Positions 23,799 through 32,585 of a stretch of DNA of 64,000 bases are shown piece after piece. This stretch comes from Verrucomicrobiota bacterium (GTDB lineage: Bacteria > Verrucomicrobiota > Verrucomicrobiia > Opitutales > Opitutaceae): assembly GCA_023416735.1 (NCBI GenBank), contig JAEZGX010000020.1, positions 124,001 through 188,000 on the forward strand, written 5' to 3'. Each line of letters starts with the position of its first letter. Position 1 is the stretch's first letter. The translations under genes were made by a program, and so were the position numbers. A model generated the notes under the pieces. The model saw only the letters and a list, made by a program, of their open reading frames with translations, did not search any database and had not been told where the DNA came from.

Positions 23799-24770
23799 AT
23801 GGCGCGCCGACGTCGCACTTCCTCCCGCTCGCGTAGAACCCGCCTGCCGCTGCCGGCGCGCTGGCTGTTGTATTTGAACGTCGCGTTAGCGGTTCTCGTG
23901 GGCGGCTGGTATTTTCTCCAGCCGGCGGAGCGGCAGACCGAAGTGCGCCGGCTGGTGAGCACGACATGGGCGCGGGATAAAGGCGTGTCGCCGGTCGATG
24001 TCGCGTGGGATATCTGGCAGCTTTATTATGCGAATCCGGCGAGCGGACGGATTGCGGCGGGGGACAAGACACATCTTTATGGCGGAACGCCGCGGACCTC
24101 GTCGGGTGCGGAAGCGGGATTTCTGCGCGTGTTGGTGAATCGCGGTTATGTGGTCGGTTACAACGAAACGCGGGGTAATCCCGCCTGGGCGGCGTATCGC
24201 GTGCGCGATTTGGCGGAGATGCCCTCGACGCCGCCGCGGCCGGAGCGGTTTTCGGTGGATCGTCGAACGGCGACCCGGGTGGATCCGGATGTTTACACGG
24301 GAAGCGGATATGACCGCGGGCATCTGGCGCCGAACTACGCGATTGCCACTCGACATGGGCGAGAGGCACAGCAGGAGACGTTTTTGATGTCGAACATCAC
24401 ACCGCAGCGGCATGCGTTGAATGCGGGGGTGTGGAAGCAGTTGGAGATGAAAATCGCTACGAGCTATCCGGCGCGCTACGAAGAAGTGTGGGCGATCGCG
24501 GGTCCGATCTTTGGCGAGCGGCCGCGGGAGCTGCGCGGCGTGGTGCAGGTCCCGGAGGCGTTTTTCCTGATCGTGATCGACGAGCATGAGGGGAAGTTGC
24601 GAACGCTCTCGTTTATCGTGCCGCAGGATACTTCGTCGGAGATGTCGGCGGACCGCTATCTGGCGTCGATCGACGAGATCGAGCGGCGCACGCAGTTGGA
24701 TTTCCTGCCGGACCTCGACGATGTCACCGAAGCGGAAGTGGAGCGCGGCGTGCCGGCGCGGGTGTGGTAG
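23799..24770 (+). CDS. Membrane-anchored DNA/RNA non-specific endonuclease (NucA/NUC1 family)
   Basis: A 323-aa beta-beta-alpha-metal nuclease. An Arg-rich N-terminus (MARRRRTSSRSRR) precedes one membrane segment (WLLYLNVALAVLVGGWYFL), so the catalytic part is periplasmic. The active site is YDRGHLAPN (general base H175), with the metal-ligand asparagine in the RHALNAGVWKQLE block about 33 residues later. RYEEVWAIAGPIF and VPEAFFLIV complete the fold. Probable role is degradation of extracellular nucleic acid for nutrition. The ATG at 23799 was chosen over a GTG at 23730. It runs divergently from the metallophosphatase. Confidence 0.86.
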   Translation: MARRRRTSSRSRRTRLPLPARWLLYLNVALAVLVGGWYFLQPAERQTEVRRLVSTTWARDKGVSPVDVAWDIWQLYYANPASGRIAAGDKTHLYGGTPRTSSGAEAGFLRVLVNRGYVVGYNETRGNPAWAAYRVRDLAEMPSTPPRPERFSVDRRTATRVDPDVYTGSGYDRGHLAPNYAIATRHGREAQQETFLMSNITPQRHALNAGVWKQLEMKIATSYPARYEEVWAIAGPIFGERPRELRGVVQVPEAFFLIVIDEHEGKLRTLSFIVPQDTSSEMSADRYLASIDEIERRTQLDFLPDLDDVTEAEVERGVPARVW

Positions 24771-24835
24771 CGGGAGGGTGAAGCGGGCGTTGCGCCGGGC
24801 GGAGTGCGGCGCATGTTGAGCCATCCTCAAACCTC

Positions 24836-26029
24836 ATGAATTGCTCACGAAAGGTCCTGGTTTCTTCGATTGCGTTGTGGATGGCGGCGGCGGCGGAGGC
24901 GCAGTTTTTCGATCCCTTCGACGGAGCGAAAATCGACGGCTGGTTCACGATGACCGGCGATGGGGTGGCGAAGATCGAGTTGGTGCCGCGCGATGGATTT
25001 GCGCGCATGCAGATCGATGGGACGGCTGATCGGCACAATGTGTGGTGGACACTCATCAAGCGGGACGTGACGAGCTTCGTGGATTTGGAACAGCTGCAAG
25101 ATCCGGCGCATGAGTTGCGCGTGGAAGCGAGGATCCGCGTGAGTCATGCGCCGCGACGGGTAAACTTCATGGTGAACACTCAGCGCACGACGGATTTTCA
25201 CCAGCACCTGCGCGAATACGACATTCCGGATGCGGACGGATGGCACACGATCAGCATGACGACGCGAGATCTCGATGCGCGGCCCGGCGATAGCTTGTTC
25301 GTGCAACTGGCTGCGACGGATTGGGGGCCGGGCAAGTATCACGTCGATGTGGATTATTATCGCGCGGAGGTCGTGCGGCGCGATGAAGCGAAACCCGACG
25401 TGGGTGAACCGCTCATCTATCATCCGGACGTGGGCGATGTGGCGCGGTTCACGCACCATCTGGCGCCGGCGCATGACAGCGTGATCGACTCGGATTTCCC
25501 CGATGTGAATTTCAACGACTGGCAGGTGGAGGATCGAATGGGAGCGGCGCGCATTCTCGCGATCGGCGGAACGCAGGCGGCGGTGTTGCGGTGGGATTTC
25601 ACGGCGTTTCGCGGGATCAAGGCGGACGGAGCGGGGGTGTTGGAGTTGACGACCTGGGCGGCGCCGCGTGGCGGGAATTATGTGCAGGCGTATGGCGAGG
25701 ATCTCGGCGTGGAGTTTGGAAAAATTCGCGTGTTCGAAATCCTGGCGGGAAATGCGACGTGGGAGCAGGAGACGGTCACGTATCGGAATTTGTTGGACGG
25801 ACAGAATCCGGCCGACGTGTTCAACAGCCAGACGACGATCGATCTCGATGTGGCGTCGAAGCGCGGCGAGAGAACCTATCTCACGCTGCCGCGGCCGGTG
25901 ATGCAGCGGTTGATCGATGGCAGGACGAAAGGTCTGGTGATCCGACCGCTGGGCGCGATGGCGGCGTCGATTTATGCGTCAGAAAGCGGCGAGACCGGAC
26001 CGAAGCTGCATTTTACGATGAAACCTTGA
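24836..26029 (+). CDS. Exported protein with two beta-rich domains, function unknown
   Basis: 397 aa with a signal peptide (MNCSRKVLVSSIALWMAAAAEA, cut before QFF). Residues about 25-190 look like a beta-sandwich of the concanavalin/LamG type (FDPFDGAKIDGWFTM ... DLDARPGDSLFVQLA). Residues about 205-397 resemble DNRLRE-type domains found in carbohydrate-active and adhesion proteins (PAHDSVIDSDFP, VLRWDFTAFRGI, GLVIRPLGAMAASIYASES). Both calls rest on pattern only. The hydroxypyruvate-isomerase-like gene follows 82 bp on, so they may form a secreted carbohydrate pair. Confidence 0.6.
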   Translation: MNCSRKVLVSSIALWMAAAAEAQFFDPFDGAKIDGWFTMTGDGVAKIELVPRDGFARMQIDGTADRHNVWWTLIKRDVTSFVDLEQLQDPAHELRVEARIRVSHAPRRVNFMVNTQRTTDFHQHLREYDIPDADGWHTISMTTRDLDARPGDSLFVQLAATDWGPGKYHVDVDYYRAEVVRRDEAKPDVGEPLIYHPDVGDVARFTHHLAPAHDSVIDSDFPDVNFNDWQVEDRMGAARILAIGGTQAAVLRWDFTAFRGIKADGAGVLELTTWAAPRGGNYVQAYGEDLGVEFGKIRVFEILAGNATWEQETVTYRNLLDGQNPADVFNSQTTIDLDVASKRGERTYLTLPRPVMQRLIDGRTKGLVIRPLGAMAASIYASESGETGPKLHFTMKP

Positions 26030-26111
26030 ATTGCCTCATCGATCCGGACGCTGGCGCTTGGCAAAGCGTCGGCTGTTCTTAGCGTGGCGAAATCTTCCAC
26101 CCCAAAACCTC

Positions 26112-27077
26112 ATGAACCGACGCACCTTTTTGAAATCGTCGCTCGCGGCGAGCGCAGCAACGCTACTGGCGAACCATCGGCTGACGGCGCAAACGCAGAG
26201 CGCGGCGGACGAAACGGCAGGCAAGTTTAAACTCGGGTATGCGCCGCATCCCAACATGCTCAAGGAGCTGGGCGGAGAGAACGTGATCGATCAGATCAAG
26301 TTTGCGTCGGACCAAGGCTTCACGGCGTGGGAAGATAACGGCATGGCGGGGCGTTCTCCGGCGGAGCAGGAGGAAATTGGGCGCACGCTCGCGGCGCGGA
26401 AGATGCAGATGGGCGTGTTTGTGGCGTATGCGAATTTCACGGATCCGACCTTCGTGACGACGGACGCGGCGGGACAGGAGGAGATTTTGCGGCAGATCCG
26501 GAATTCGGTCGACGTGGCGAAACGCTGCGGAGCGAAGTGGATGACGGTCGTTCCGGGATCGGTGCATCAGCAGACGAAGGAATACGGAGAGTGGAATCGC
26601 TACGGTGGTCCGCGGCTGGCGGAGGGATTTCAGACGGCGAATGCGATTGGGTTGCTGCGGCGTTGTGCGGAGATTCTCGAGCCGCACGGGCTGGTGATGG
26701 TGTTAGAGCCGTTGAACTGGTATGCGAACCACGGCGGGACTTTTTTGCAGAAGTCGGATCAAGCCTACGCGCTGTGCAAGGCGGTCAACAGTCCCGCGTG
26801 CAAGATCCTGTTCGATATTTACCACCAGCAGATTTCAGAGGGAAATCTGATCCCGAACATCGATCGTTGCTGGGACGAGATCGCGTATTTCCAATCTGGA
26901 GACAATCCCGGGCGGAAAGAACCGGGCACGGGGGAGATCAATTACCGAAACGTGTTCGGTCATTTGAAAAAGAAGGGATTCGCCGGCGTCGTCGGAATGG
27001 AGCACGGCAAGTCTTTGCCCGGGGCCGAAGGGGAGCGGGCGCTCATCCGTGCGTATCGCGAGGCGGACCGCGATTGA
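26112..27077 (+). CDS. Tat-exported hydroxypyruvate isomerase-like TIM-barrel protein
   Basis: 321 aa. The N-terminus is a twin-arginine signal (MNRRTFLKSSLAASAATLLA), unusual because characterised Hyi isomerases are cytoplasmic. The remainder is an AP-endonuclease-2/xylose-isomerase-like barrel with candidate metal ligands in LEPLNWYANH, LFDIYHQQ and GMEHGKS, and the Hyi-like start KLGYAPHPNMLKEL. The ATG at 26112 was chosen because it opens the Tat signal. Exported barrels of this kind are widespread in Verrucomicrobia, Planctomycetes and Bacteroidetes next to sugar-oxidation genes; the substrate is unproven. Confidence 0.78.
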   Translation: MNRRTFLKSSLAASAATLLANHRLTAQTQSAADETAGKFKLGYAPHPNMLKELGGENVIDQIKFASDQGFTAWEDNGMAGRSPAEQEEIGRTLAARKMQMGVFVAYANFTDPTFVTTDAAGQEEILRQIRNSVDVAKRCGAKWMTVVPGSVHQQTKEYGEWNRYGGPRLAEGFQTANAIGLLRRCAEILEPHGLVMVLEPLNWYANHGGTFLQKSDQAYALCKAVNSPACKILFDIYHQQISEGNLIPNIDRCWDEIAYFQSGDNPGRKEPGTGEINYRNVFGHLKKKGFAGVVGMEHGKSLPGAEGERALIRAYREADRD

Positions 27078-27098
27078 GTTGTTGAGGCGGATCGGTTT

Positions 27099-27146
27099 CG
27101 ACGGGCATCCGCTGTTCACGTTGAACGGATGCCGTTGAGCCCGTCG
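27099..27146. terminator. Two mutually exclusive hairpins between convergent genes
   Basis: GGCATCCG (27104-27111) pairs with CGGATGCC (27126-27133). An alternative outer stem pairs CGACGGGC (27099-27106) with GCCCGTCG (27139-27146). The arms share bases, so only one can form at a time. The element lies between the stop of the isomerase-like gene and the stop of the DoxX gene, where a bidirectional terminator is expected, but there is no T-run on either side. Confidence 0.4.
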
Positions 27147-27157
27147 GGCCGGCGGGC

Positions 27158-27601
27158 CTAGGAAGAGCGGGCGGTGAAGAGAGGAGTGTAGGCGCGACGG
27201 TGATGCCACGCCAAGGCGAGCGTGAGCGCGACGAAGACAAGCGACATGGGCAGGCCGGAGCGTTCGAGGGCGGCGTGGAATGCGACGCTGTGCACCAGGA
27301 ACGGCGCAAACAGGATGAGAGCGAGCGGGACGAATCGGTTGAGCAGAAGCAGCGTGCCGACGACGAGATGAGTCACGCCGATCAGCGGCATCATGTAGCC
27401 GGTGTCAACGAGCGCGGTGATGAACGCCGTGGCGCCGGCGGGCAGGGGAGTTGGCGGCGGCGGGATGAAGTTGAGAAACCCGTTGAGTCCGAAAACGACC
27501 AGAGGGAGTCCGAGCAGGATTCGCCCGATCGTAGGCAGGTAGCGGACGAACGCGGATGGGGCGGGTTTTTCGGCGGAGGCGGCAGGAACGGTGGTGCTCA
27601 T
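27158..27601 (-). CDS. DoxX-family membrane protein
   Basis: 147 aa from the ATG at 27601 (a GTG nine codons earlier is possible). Four hydrophobic segments of the DoxX/SURF4-like fold: YLPTIGRILLGLPLVVFGL, then FITALVDTGYMMPLIGV, LVVGTLLLLNRFVPLALIL and the MSLVFVALTLALAWHH end. A proline-rich linker (PPPPTPLP) follows the first helix. DoxX proteins are linked to quinone or redox chemistry, but the broad family has no single known activity. Monocistronic, convergent with the isomerase-like gene. Confidence 0.8.
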   Translation of the reverse strand: MSTTVPAASAEKPAPSAFVRYLPTIGRILLGLPLVVFGLNGFLNFIPPPPTPLPAGATAFITALVDTGYMMPLIGVTHLVVGTLLLLNRFVPLALILFAPFLVHSVAFHAALERSGLPMSLVFVALTLALAWHHRRAYTPLFTARSS

Positions 27602-27714
27602 GGTGGGAGTGAGAGGAATGTTGTTCACTCTTGTGACGAACGGTGAGCGTCGTTTCGGACATCCCTCGACGTGGATGAGGAAGGCAAACGTTCGTCAAAG
27701 ATCGCGGTGCGCGG

Positions 27715-28404
27715 TCAGGCGGCGGGGGCGGAGAACTGCCACGGCAACGCGCCGGTGATTACGCGATCGCGATAAGCGACCATGAGTTTGTCGTCCGACG
27801 GTGCGAACGCGATACCATCGAGGAAATCGAGCCAACCGACGTCTTCGTGACGCAGCGTGCAGAGAAGTTCGCGCAGGATGAGGATGTTCCAGTCGTGCGA
27901 AACGTGGAGATCGAGACGGCGACCGCGCGGGCACGGTTCGCGCAAGCGTTGGAGGAGATAGTTGAGTTTTTCGGTCGCGAGATCGACAGCCTCGCGAATC
28001 ACGCCCGGCTGAATCTGTCGGCCCAGCCAAAGACGCACGAAATGATCGCGATGCTCGAGCGTGAGCCGGCCCGCTTCGGCGAAGTCGAGGATGTAGCTCG
28101 CGCCGAGGGTGTCTTCAGGGCCGACGACCTCGCCGGAAAGTCCGATCTTTGTGGCGCCGCGCAGGATGGCTTCGGCGGTTTGCTGGCAGCGTTTCACGGG
28201 GCTGTGAAAGAGACGGATGCAATCGAAACCTTGGATGCGGGTGCCAAAGGCTTCGGCGTCGGCGATGCCTTGTGGCGTGAGCTCGGCGAGGTGAGGCTCC
28301 GCCTGGTTCGTGATCGGGAAACGCGCGGCGTGTCGCAGAATGACGGCGGCGGGGACGGCGGCCGGGAGTGCGCGCAATGTTTCGAGCAGTTCGTGTCCGT
28401 GCAT
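27715..28404 (-). CDS. Histidine-phosphatase superfamily protein (phosphoglycerate-mutase fold)
   Basis: 229 aa. The phosphohistidine motif is VILRHAARFPI near residue 22. The second catalytic histidine is in the conserved LHVSHDWN block near residue 180, and HSPVKRCQQTAEAI is the usual arginine-bearing helix. The ATG at 28404 was chosen; the open frame continues to 28530 with a Cys/Arg-rich stretch that looks non-coding. Substrate not predictable: phosphoglycerate, other phosphomonoesters, phytate or phosphoproteins are all possible. No signal peptide is seen from this start. Confidence 0.8.
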   Translation of the reverse strand: MHGHELLETLRALPAAVPAAVILRHAARFPITNQAEPHLAELTPQGIADAEAFGTRIQGFDCIRLFHSPVKRCQQTAEAILRGATKIGLSGEVVGPEDTLGASYILDFAEAGRLTLEHRDHFVRLWLGRQIQPGVIREAVDLATEKLNYLLQRLREPCPRGRRLDLHVSHDWNILILRELLCTLRHEDVGWLDFLDGIAFAPSDDKLMVAYRDRVITGALPWQFSAPAA

Positions 28405-28738
28405 GCTGCGAAAAAGACAGCATTGGCAGGAGCGGCAAGCTCGCCAGCGAAAGTGAGGAAACGATGGCGACGGATGTGCGGATAGATCGGATACACGCTC
28501 TCGGGCCACGCGGGCGGCGACGGACGACATTCTGAGGCTAGAGCACTTTGGCAGAGTGCCGAGGCGGGGGGAGACGGTATGCTGATCACGATGGCGTTCG
28601 ACGTTTGGAAAATCCGCCGGACGTGGATTTCAACGAGCCCGACGCACGCGCGGCGAGCGCCGGGACGGATGGGTGGAGTGCAACTCTCCTGTCTTAAGTT
28701 TGCGCGTGGCGGTTGGTGGCGCTTAGCTCCCGCCGCTG
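28405..28738. other. Intergenic region, 334 bp, no gene seen
   Basis: Divergent gap between the histidine-phosphatase gene (minus) and the MFS gene (plus). It holds short open frames on both strands, but none has conserved composition or a plausible start with SD. I see no tRNA-like fold, terminator or clear promoter hexamers. It probably contains both promoters. Confidence 0.5.
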
Positions 28739-30094
28739 ATGAAGAGAATCGAAACCGATCGTCCGCGTGTGCCGTGGAGTTGGGCGGCGTGGATGACGGG
28801 GCCGTGGCTGGCGCTTTTTTATATCGATAATCTCAGCGATGGCGGGCCGTTGACGTTCACGATTCGAAAGTTTGTCGACAGCCCGATGCTGATCGGGCTG
28901 CTGGCGAGCGTGAATGTAGCGTTCAACTTCACGGTGGGCGCGGCGGCGAGTTACATGAGCGATCGGATCTGGACGCCGTGGGGACGGCGGCGGCCGTTTC
29001 TCATCGTGGGTTGGATCGGCGCGGCGATGATGATGTTTTTCGTGCCGCTGGCGCCGAACGTGTGGGCGCTCATCGCGGTGGTGCTGGCGATGCAGTTTTT
29101 CGTGGACGTGGCGAAGCCGTTGGAGCCGCTTTACAACGAAGTGGTGCCGCCGTCGCAGCGCGGCCGAGCGGGAACGATGCGCAACATCGGTCAGCAGCTG
29201 ATGGGGCTTTTTTTCTTCGGGGTGATGATGGCGCAGTTCGATGCGGTGCACGAACTGTCGCTGTTCGGGCAGGTGTGGCGGTTGAGTGGCGAGACGGCGG
29301 TGTTTTGGGCGGGCGGGCTATTGACGCTGGGGATGGCGGTGTTTCTCGCGTTGGGCGTGAAGGAAAATCGGCCGGCGGTGAGCGAATCGGGAAAGGAGTT
29401 AGGCGTGCGAACGTTTTTGCGCGACGTGTTTGGCCGGCGGCAGTGGTGGATGGTGTATCTGTTGTATTCGACGCCGCTGGTGGCCGGGGTGAGCGGCGGA
29501 AGTTTTACGGTGTTGATGCAGACAGAGCAGCTGGGGTTTTCGAAAGCGCAGATGGGGTTCGCGGTGTCGCTGGGGATGATTGTGATGGTGCTCTTGTTCG
29601 CGCCGCTTGCGGGTTATCTGACGGATCACATGTCACGCATGCGCCTCCTGCGCATCGGCATTGTGGGTCCGACGGTGGTGGAACTCGCGCTTTTCCTGCA
29701 TCTGCGATTTGTCGCGGATTATTCGATACCGCTGAGCACGTGGATCGCGTATGGATTGGCCGGGAGTGCGTTGAAGACGTGCGCGTATTTGGTGTGGGGC
29801 GCTCTGGTGTTCGACTACATCCCGCGCAATCGCTTCGGGACGGTGAGCGCGGGGCTGGTTTTTGTAAGCGGGTTGGTGCCGTTTGTGTTGACGAATCTGG
29901 CGGGACTTTGGGTCACCGGTTTCACGGGGCTGTTTGGGACAGCGGGCCGCGGTGACTACGACTATTCGAGCCTCTATCTGATGCAGGCGGGCTTCACGGC
30001 GTTGGCGCTGTGGATGACGTATTTTTTCGAACGCGAAGAGAAGGGCGGACGAGTGCGTCCGCTGGGGCGCGTGGAGGCGGACGCAGCCGTGTGA
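28739..30094 (+). CDS. MFS sugar transporter, GPH/SLC45 (sucrose-carrier-like)
   Basis: A 451-aa inner-membrane carrier with 12 predicted spans. Family features are SYMSDRIWTPWGRRRPFLIVG between helices 2 and 3 (the R-x-G-R-R-R/P-F signature of GPH and SLC45 carriers) and the matching LTDHMSRMRLLRIG in the second half. It is probably a cation-coupled glycoside or disaccharide importer. It ends 30 bp from the convergent GH78-like gene, so transport and cleavage of the same rhamnose-containing glycan is a reasonable inference. Confidence 0.8.
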   Translation: MKRIETDRPRVPWSWAAWMTGPWLALFYIDNLSDGGPLTFTIRKFVDSPMLIGLLASVNVAFNFTVGAAASYMSDRIWTPWGRRRPFLIVGWIGAAMMMFFVPLAPNVWALIAVVLAMQFFVDVAKPLEPLYNEVVPPSQRGRAGTMRNIGQQLMGLFFFGVMMAQFDAVHELSLFGQVWRLSGETAVFWAGGLLTLGMAVFLALGVKENRPAVSESGKELGVRTFLRDVFGRRQWWMVYLLYSTPLVAGVSGGSFTVLMQTEQLGFSKAQMGFAVSLGMIVMVLLFAPLAGYLTDHMSRMRLLRIGIVGPTVVELALFLHLRFVADYSIPLSTWIAYGLAGSALKTCAYLVWGALVFDYIPRNRFGTVSAGLVFVSGLVPFVLTNLAGLWVTGFTGLFGTAGRGDYDYSSLYLMQAGFTALALWMTYFFEREEKGGRVRPLGRVEADAAV

Positions 30095-30124
30095 AAGCCG
30101 GTGCTTCGCCTCGAGTCGTAGCGG

Positions 30125-32470
30125 CTAGATCTGCGCGGAGATGGAGCCGCCTTGCGGGAAACGCAGCGGGTCGCGACCGTGGATAATTATTTCGGTGGGC
30201 AGACCGACGGGGACTTCCGCGCGATAATCGATCGTGTTGCCGTGTCTGCGCCACTCGACGGTGATCGGGCCGGCGGGCGTCGGAGCGGAGCCGCGGGCCC
30301 AATTAAGACCGTCGGTTTGAGGCGACAGGCGCGCGCCGGCCCAGCCGGGAGCGAGCGGGCGGATGCCGAGGACCGTGGTGATGTAATCGATGGCGGGCCA
30401 CGCGGACCAGGCGTGCGAATCGCTACGGGCGGGATCCGGATATTCGGGCCACGTGGTGACGTGTTGCGTGAGATAATGACGCCACGGACGGAGGATGTGA
30501 GTGTGCCAATCGCCGAAGCGCTGCACGCGATCGAGCGCGCGCGTGATGTAGAAAGCCTGCATCGAGCGCGCTTGAAGGAGGGAGTCGTCGGCGGCGAGGC
30601 GCGGGGCGATGCGCGCGATCTGGGCATCGGTGGCGATGCCGGCGTTGATGGCAGCGGCTTGGACGTGTTGGGAAAAGCGGGAGTCGAGATTTTCCTGGTC
30701 TTCGCGGAAAAGACCGGCGGAGGCGTCCCAGGCTTCGCGGCGGACGATGCCGGCGAGGCGGCGGCTCAATTCCATCCAACGCAGGGCGTCTTCCGGAAAC
30801 CCCGCCTGGCCGTGAATGCGCGCGGCGGAGTCGAGAGCTTCGACGAAGAGGCACGTGAGGTAAGTGGATCCGCCTTGCTTGACGGAGGGCGGTTCGCCGT
30901 GCGGCCAGCCGGGGACATCGTCGACCATGTTCCAGCCGCCGGTGACGCCGACAAAACCGTCGGAACGAAGACGCGAACGGAAGAAATGGAGAATGCAATC
31001 GACGGCGACGAGCGCTTCGCGGACGAACGCGAGATCTTTGGTGCCGACCCAGCGCCAATAATCCTCGAGCATGAGGATCCAGTGGAGGCAGAAATACGGG
31101 ATGGTTTGGCGTGCGTATTGGCAGGGCACGCGGGAATCGAGAAGACCGTCGGAGCGGATCGTGTCGAGGAAGAGCCGGAGATTGCGTTTCGGCAGGAGAG
31201 TTTCGTTGCAGAGATGAAAACTCGAGAGCGCTTCGATGCGGGTGTCGGCGATGTAACTCAATTGTTCGTAGTAGGGGCTGTCGTCGTAGATCTCGTGCGC
31301 GCCGACGCGGTAGGTGTGCAGGCTAATGTCAAAGATGCGGCGCGAGTCCGGGTCGCTCGACACGAACTCGGCGGCGAACTCCTGAGGATGGACGCAGAGA
31401 CGGTAACGGGCGTCGCGGACGGTGACCGGTTCGGAGCCGGGCAGGATTTCGATCTGCAGGAAGCGAAACGCGCGCCAGTAAAAAGGCTCCCATGCATAGT
31501 CGCCGCCGCGAAGGATGATCGTGTCGCGATAGCCGTGAGGCTCGTAACGGGTAAAGTCGTCGCGGATCGCGCCCTTCTGCCACTCGCGTCGACCTCGACG
31601 GTCGACCCATTCGCCGAGCGCTTCCGCATACATCACGCGAACCTCGCGACCTGCGCCGCCGGAGAAATCGATTTCGGGGAAGCCGGTGGCGTAACGCTCG
31701 GTTTCGAGCAGAATCGTGCCGCCTTGTCCGGCGGCGAGCGACCAGCCTTGAGGAGACGCGCCGAAAGGCTGATTTACCAGGCGACGGTTTTCGATCGCGC
31801 GAGCGAAGCGGGCGGGAGCTTCGAGCATCGCGGGGATATCGCGTGGAACGAGAGTGCGGAGAGGCGCGACGCCCCACGTCGCGCCGGTCGCGGCGGCAGG
31901 CCCGATCGAGATCGCGTCGGTCCAGTCCGAGTCGTTGAAATCGAGCCCCTGCCAGTTGGCAGGCTCGCGGCGGGTATCGAGATGATCCCAGTATCCGAGA
32001 AATTGATGCGCGTTCGAAATATACGGCGTAGTGTCGGGAGTAAGCGCGTCGCTCACCCAAGCGCGCCAGCCCTTCGGTGTGTCCAGATCGGGCGTGTCGT
32101 GGCTTTGAAAGAGAAAGCCGGGAATGGGCGCGTGAACTTCGCTGGCGGGCGAGTGTTCGCCGAACCAGCGGACCTCGGCGGCGAGGACGTTGCGACCGGG
32201 GCGAAGCAGCGGAGCGAGATCGTAGGTTTCGAAATGATACCGCGCGAGCGAACCCTTCGCGGGGCCGAAGCCGACATGTTGTCCATTCAACCAGAGCCGA
32301 TAGCGGCTGTCGGCGCTGACATGCACCCGCAGCGAGGCGAGGTTTGCGGGCACGTTGAAGACGCGGCGGAAGAGCCGGACGCTCAAGTCGGGCCCGCCTC
32401 GTTCGGGCGTCCAAGCGTAGTGAGCGCGCCAAGTGGGGGCGTGGTCGAGAAGTTGAAGCGGCGCGGACAT
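30125..32470 (-). CDS. Alpha-L-rhamnosidase-like glycoside hydrolase (GH78 type)
   Basis: A 781-aa (alpha/alpha)6-barrel enzyme with N-terminal beta-sandwich modules. Residues about 1-110 are a carbohydrate-binding-like domain (RLWLNGQHVGFGPAKG, RPGRNVLAAEVRWFGEHS). The catalytic barrel starts around 370. GAHEIYDDSPYYEQLSYIADT carries the conserved acidic cluster of GH78, followed by the DYWRWVGTKDLAFVREA and PEYPDPARSDSHAWSAWP barrel helices. The ATG at 32470 was chosen; an upstream TTG frame is rejected. No signal peptide is visible, so it acts inside the cell on imported oligosaccharides. Divergent from the lacI-type gene, its likely regulator. Confidence 0.8.
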   Translation of the reverse strand: MSAPLQLLDHAPTWRAHYAWTPERGGPDLSVRLFRRVFNVPANLASLRVHVSADSRYRLWLNGQHVGFGPAKGSLARYHFETYDLAPLLRPGRNVLAAEVRWFGEHSPASEVHAPIPGFLFQSHDTPDLDTPKGWRAWVSDALTPDTTPYISNAHQFLGYWDHLDTRREPANWQGLDFNDSDWTDAISIGPAAATGATWGVAPLRTLVPRDIPAMLEAPARFARAIENRRLVNQPFGASPQGWSLAAGQGGTILLETERYATGFPEIDFSGGAGREVRVMYAEALGEWVDRRGRREWQKGAIRDDFTRYEPHGYRDTIILRGGDYAWEPFYWRAFRFLQIEILPGSEPVTVRDARYRLCVHPQEFAAEFVSSDPDSRRIFDISLHTYRVGAHEIYDDSPYYEQLSYIADTRIEALSSFHLCNETLLPKRNLRLFLDTIRSDGLLDSRVPCQYARQTIPYFCLHWILMLEDYWRWVGTKDLAFVREALVAVDCILHFFRSRLRSDGFVGVTGGWNMVDDVPGWPHGEPPSVKQGGSTYLTCLFVEALDSAARIHGQAGFPEDALRWMELSRRLAGIVRREAWDASAGLFREDQENLDSRFSQHVQAAAINAGIATDAQIARIAPRLAADDSLLQARSMQAFYITRALDRVQRFGDWHTHILRPWRHYLTQHVTTWPEYPDPARSDSHAWSAWPAIDYITTVLGIRPLAPGWAGARLSPQTDGLNWARGSAPTPAGPITVEWRRHGNTIDYRAEVPVGLPTEIIIHGRDPLRFPQGGSISAQI

Positions 32471-32530
32471 TGATCGAATTTCGCAGATCAAAAGCGCCCA
32501 ATGCAACCGCGGCGGCAAACCCAGGAGATG

Positions 32531-32566
32531 TGATCCCGTTTACACGGAACGCGAAAGCGGTATTTT
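32531..32566 (+). promoter_or_regulatory. LacI-type operator overlapping the regulator's promoter
   Basis: On the plus strand TTTACA (32539-32544), a 16-bp spacer and TATTTT (32561-32566) form a plausible promoter 20 bp before the LacI ATG. TGATCCCGTTTACA (32531-32544) reads on the minus strand as TGTAAACGGGATCA. That fits the LacI/GalR-family operator pattern TGnAAnCGnnnnCA with the central CG. The position over the -35 suggests autorepression and, in this 115-bp gap, shared control of the divergent GH78-like gene. Another TGTAAACG half-site lies at 38005, upstream of the ThuA-like gene. Confidence 0.45.
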
Positions 32567-32585
32567 GGACTTAATTCACAATCCG

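Noticed and set aside
28579..28830. 83-codon open frame before the MFS gene
   Set aside because: Overlaps the MFS start in another frame and has no recognisable features.
30152..32473. 773-codon plus-strand open frame opposite the GH78-like gene
   Set aside because: Complementary to a gene with clear glycoside-hydrolase motifs; composition is Arg/Gly/Asp-rich, as expected of an antisense frame.
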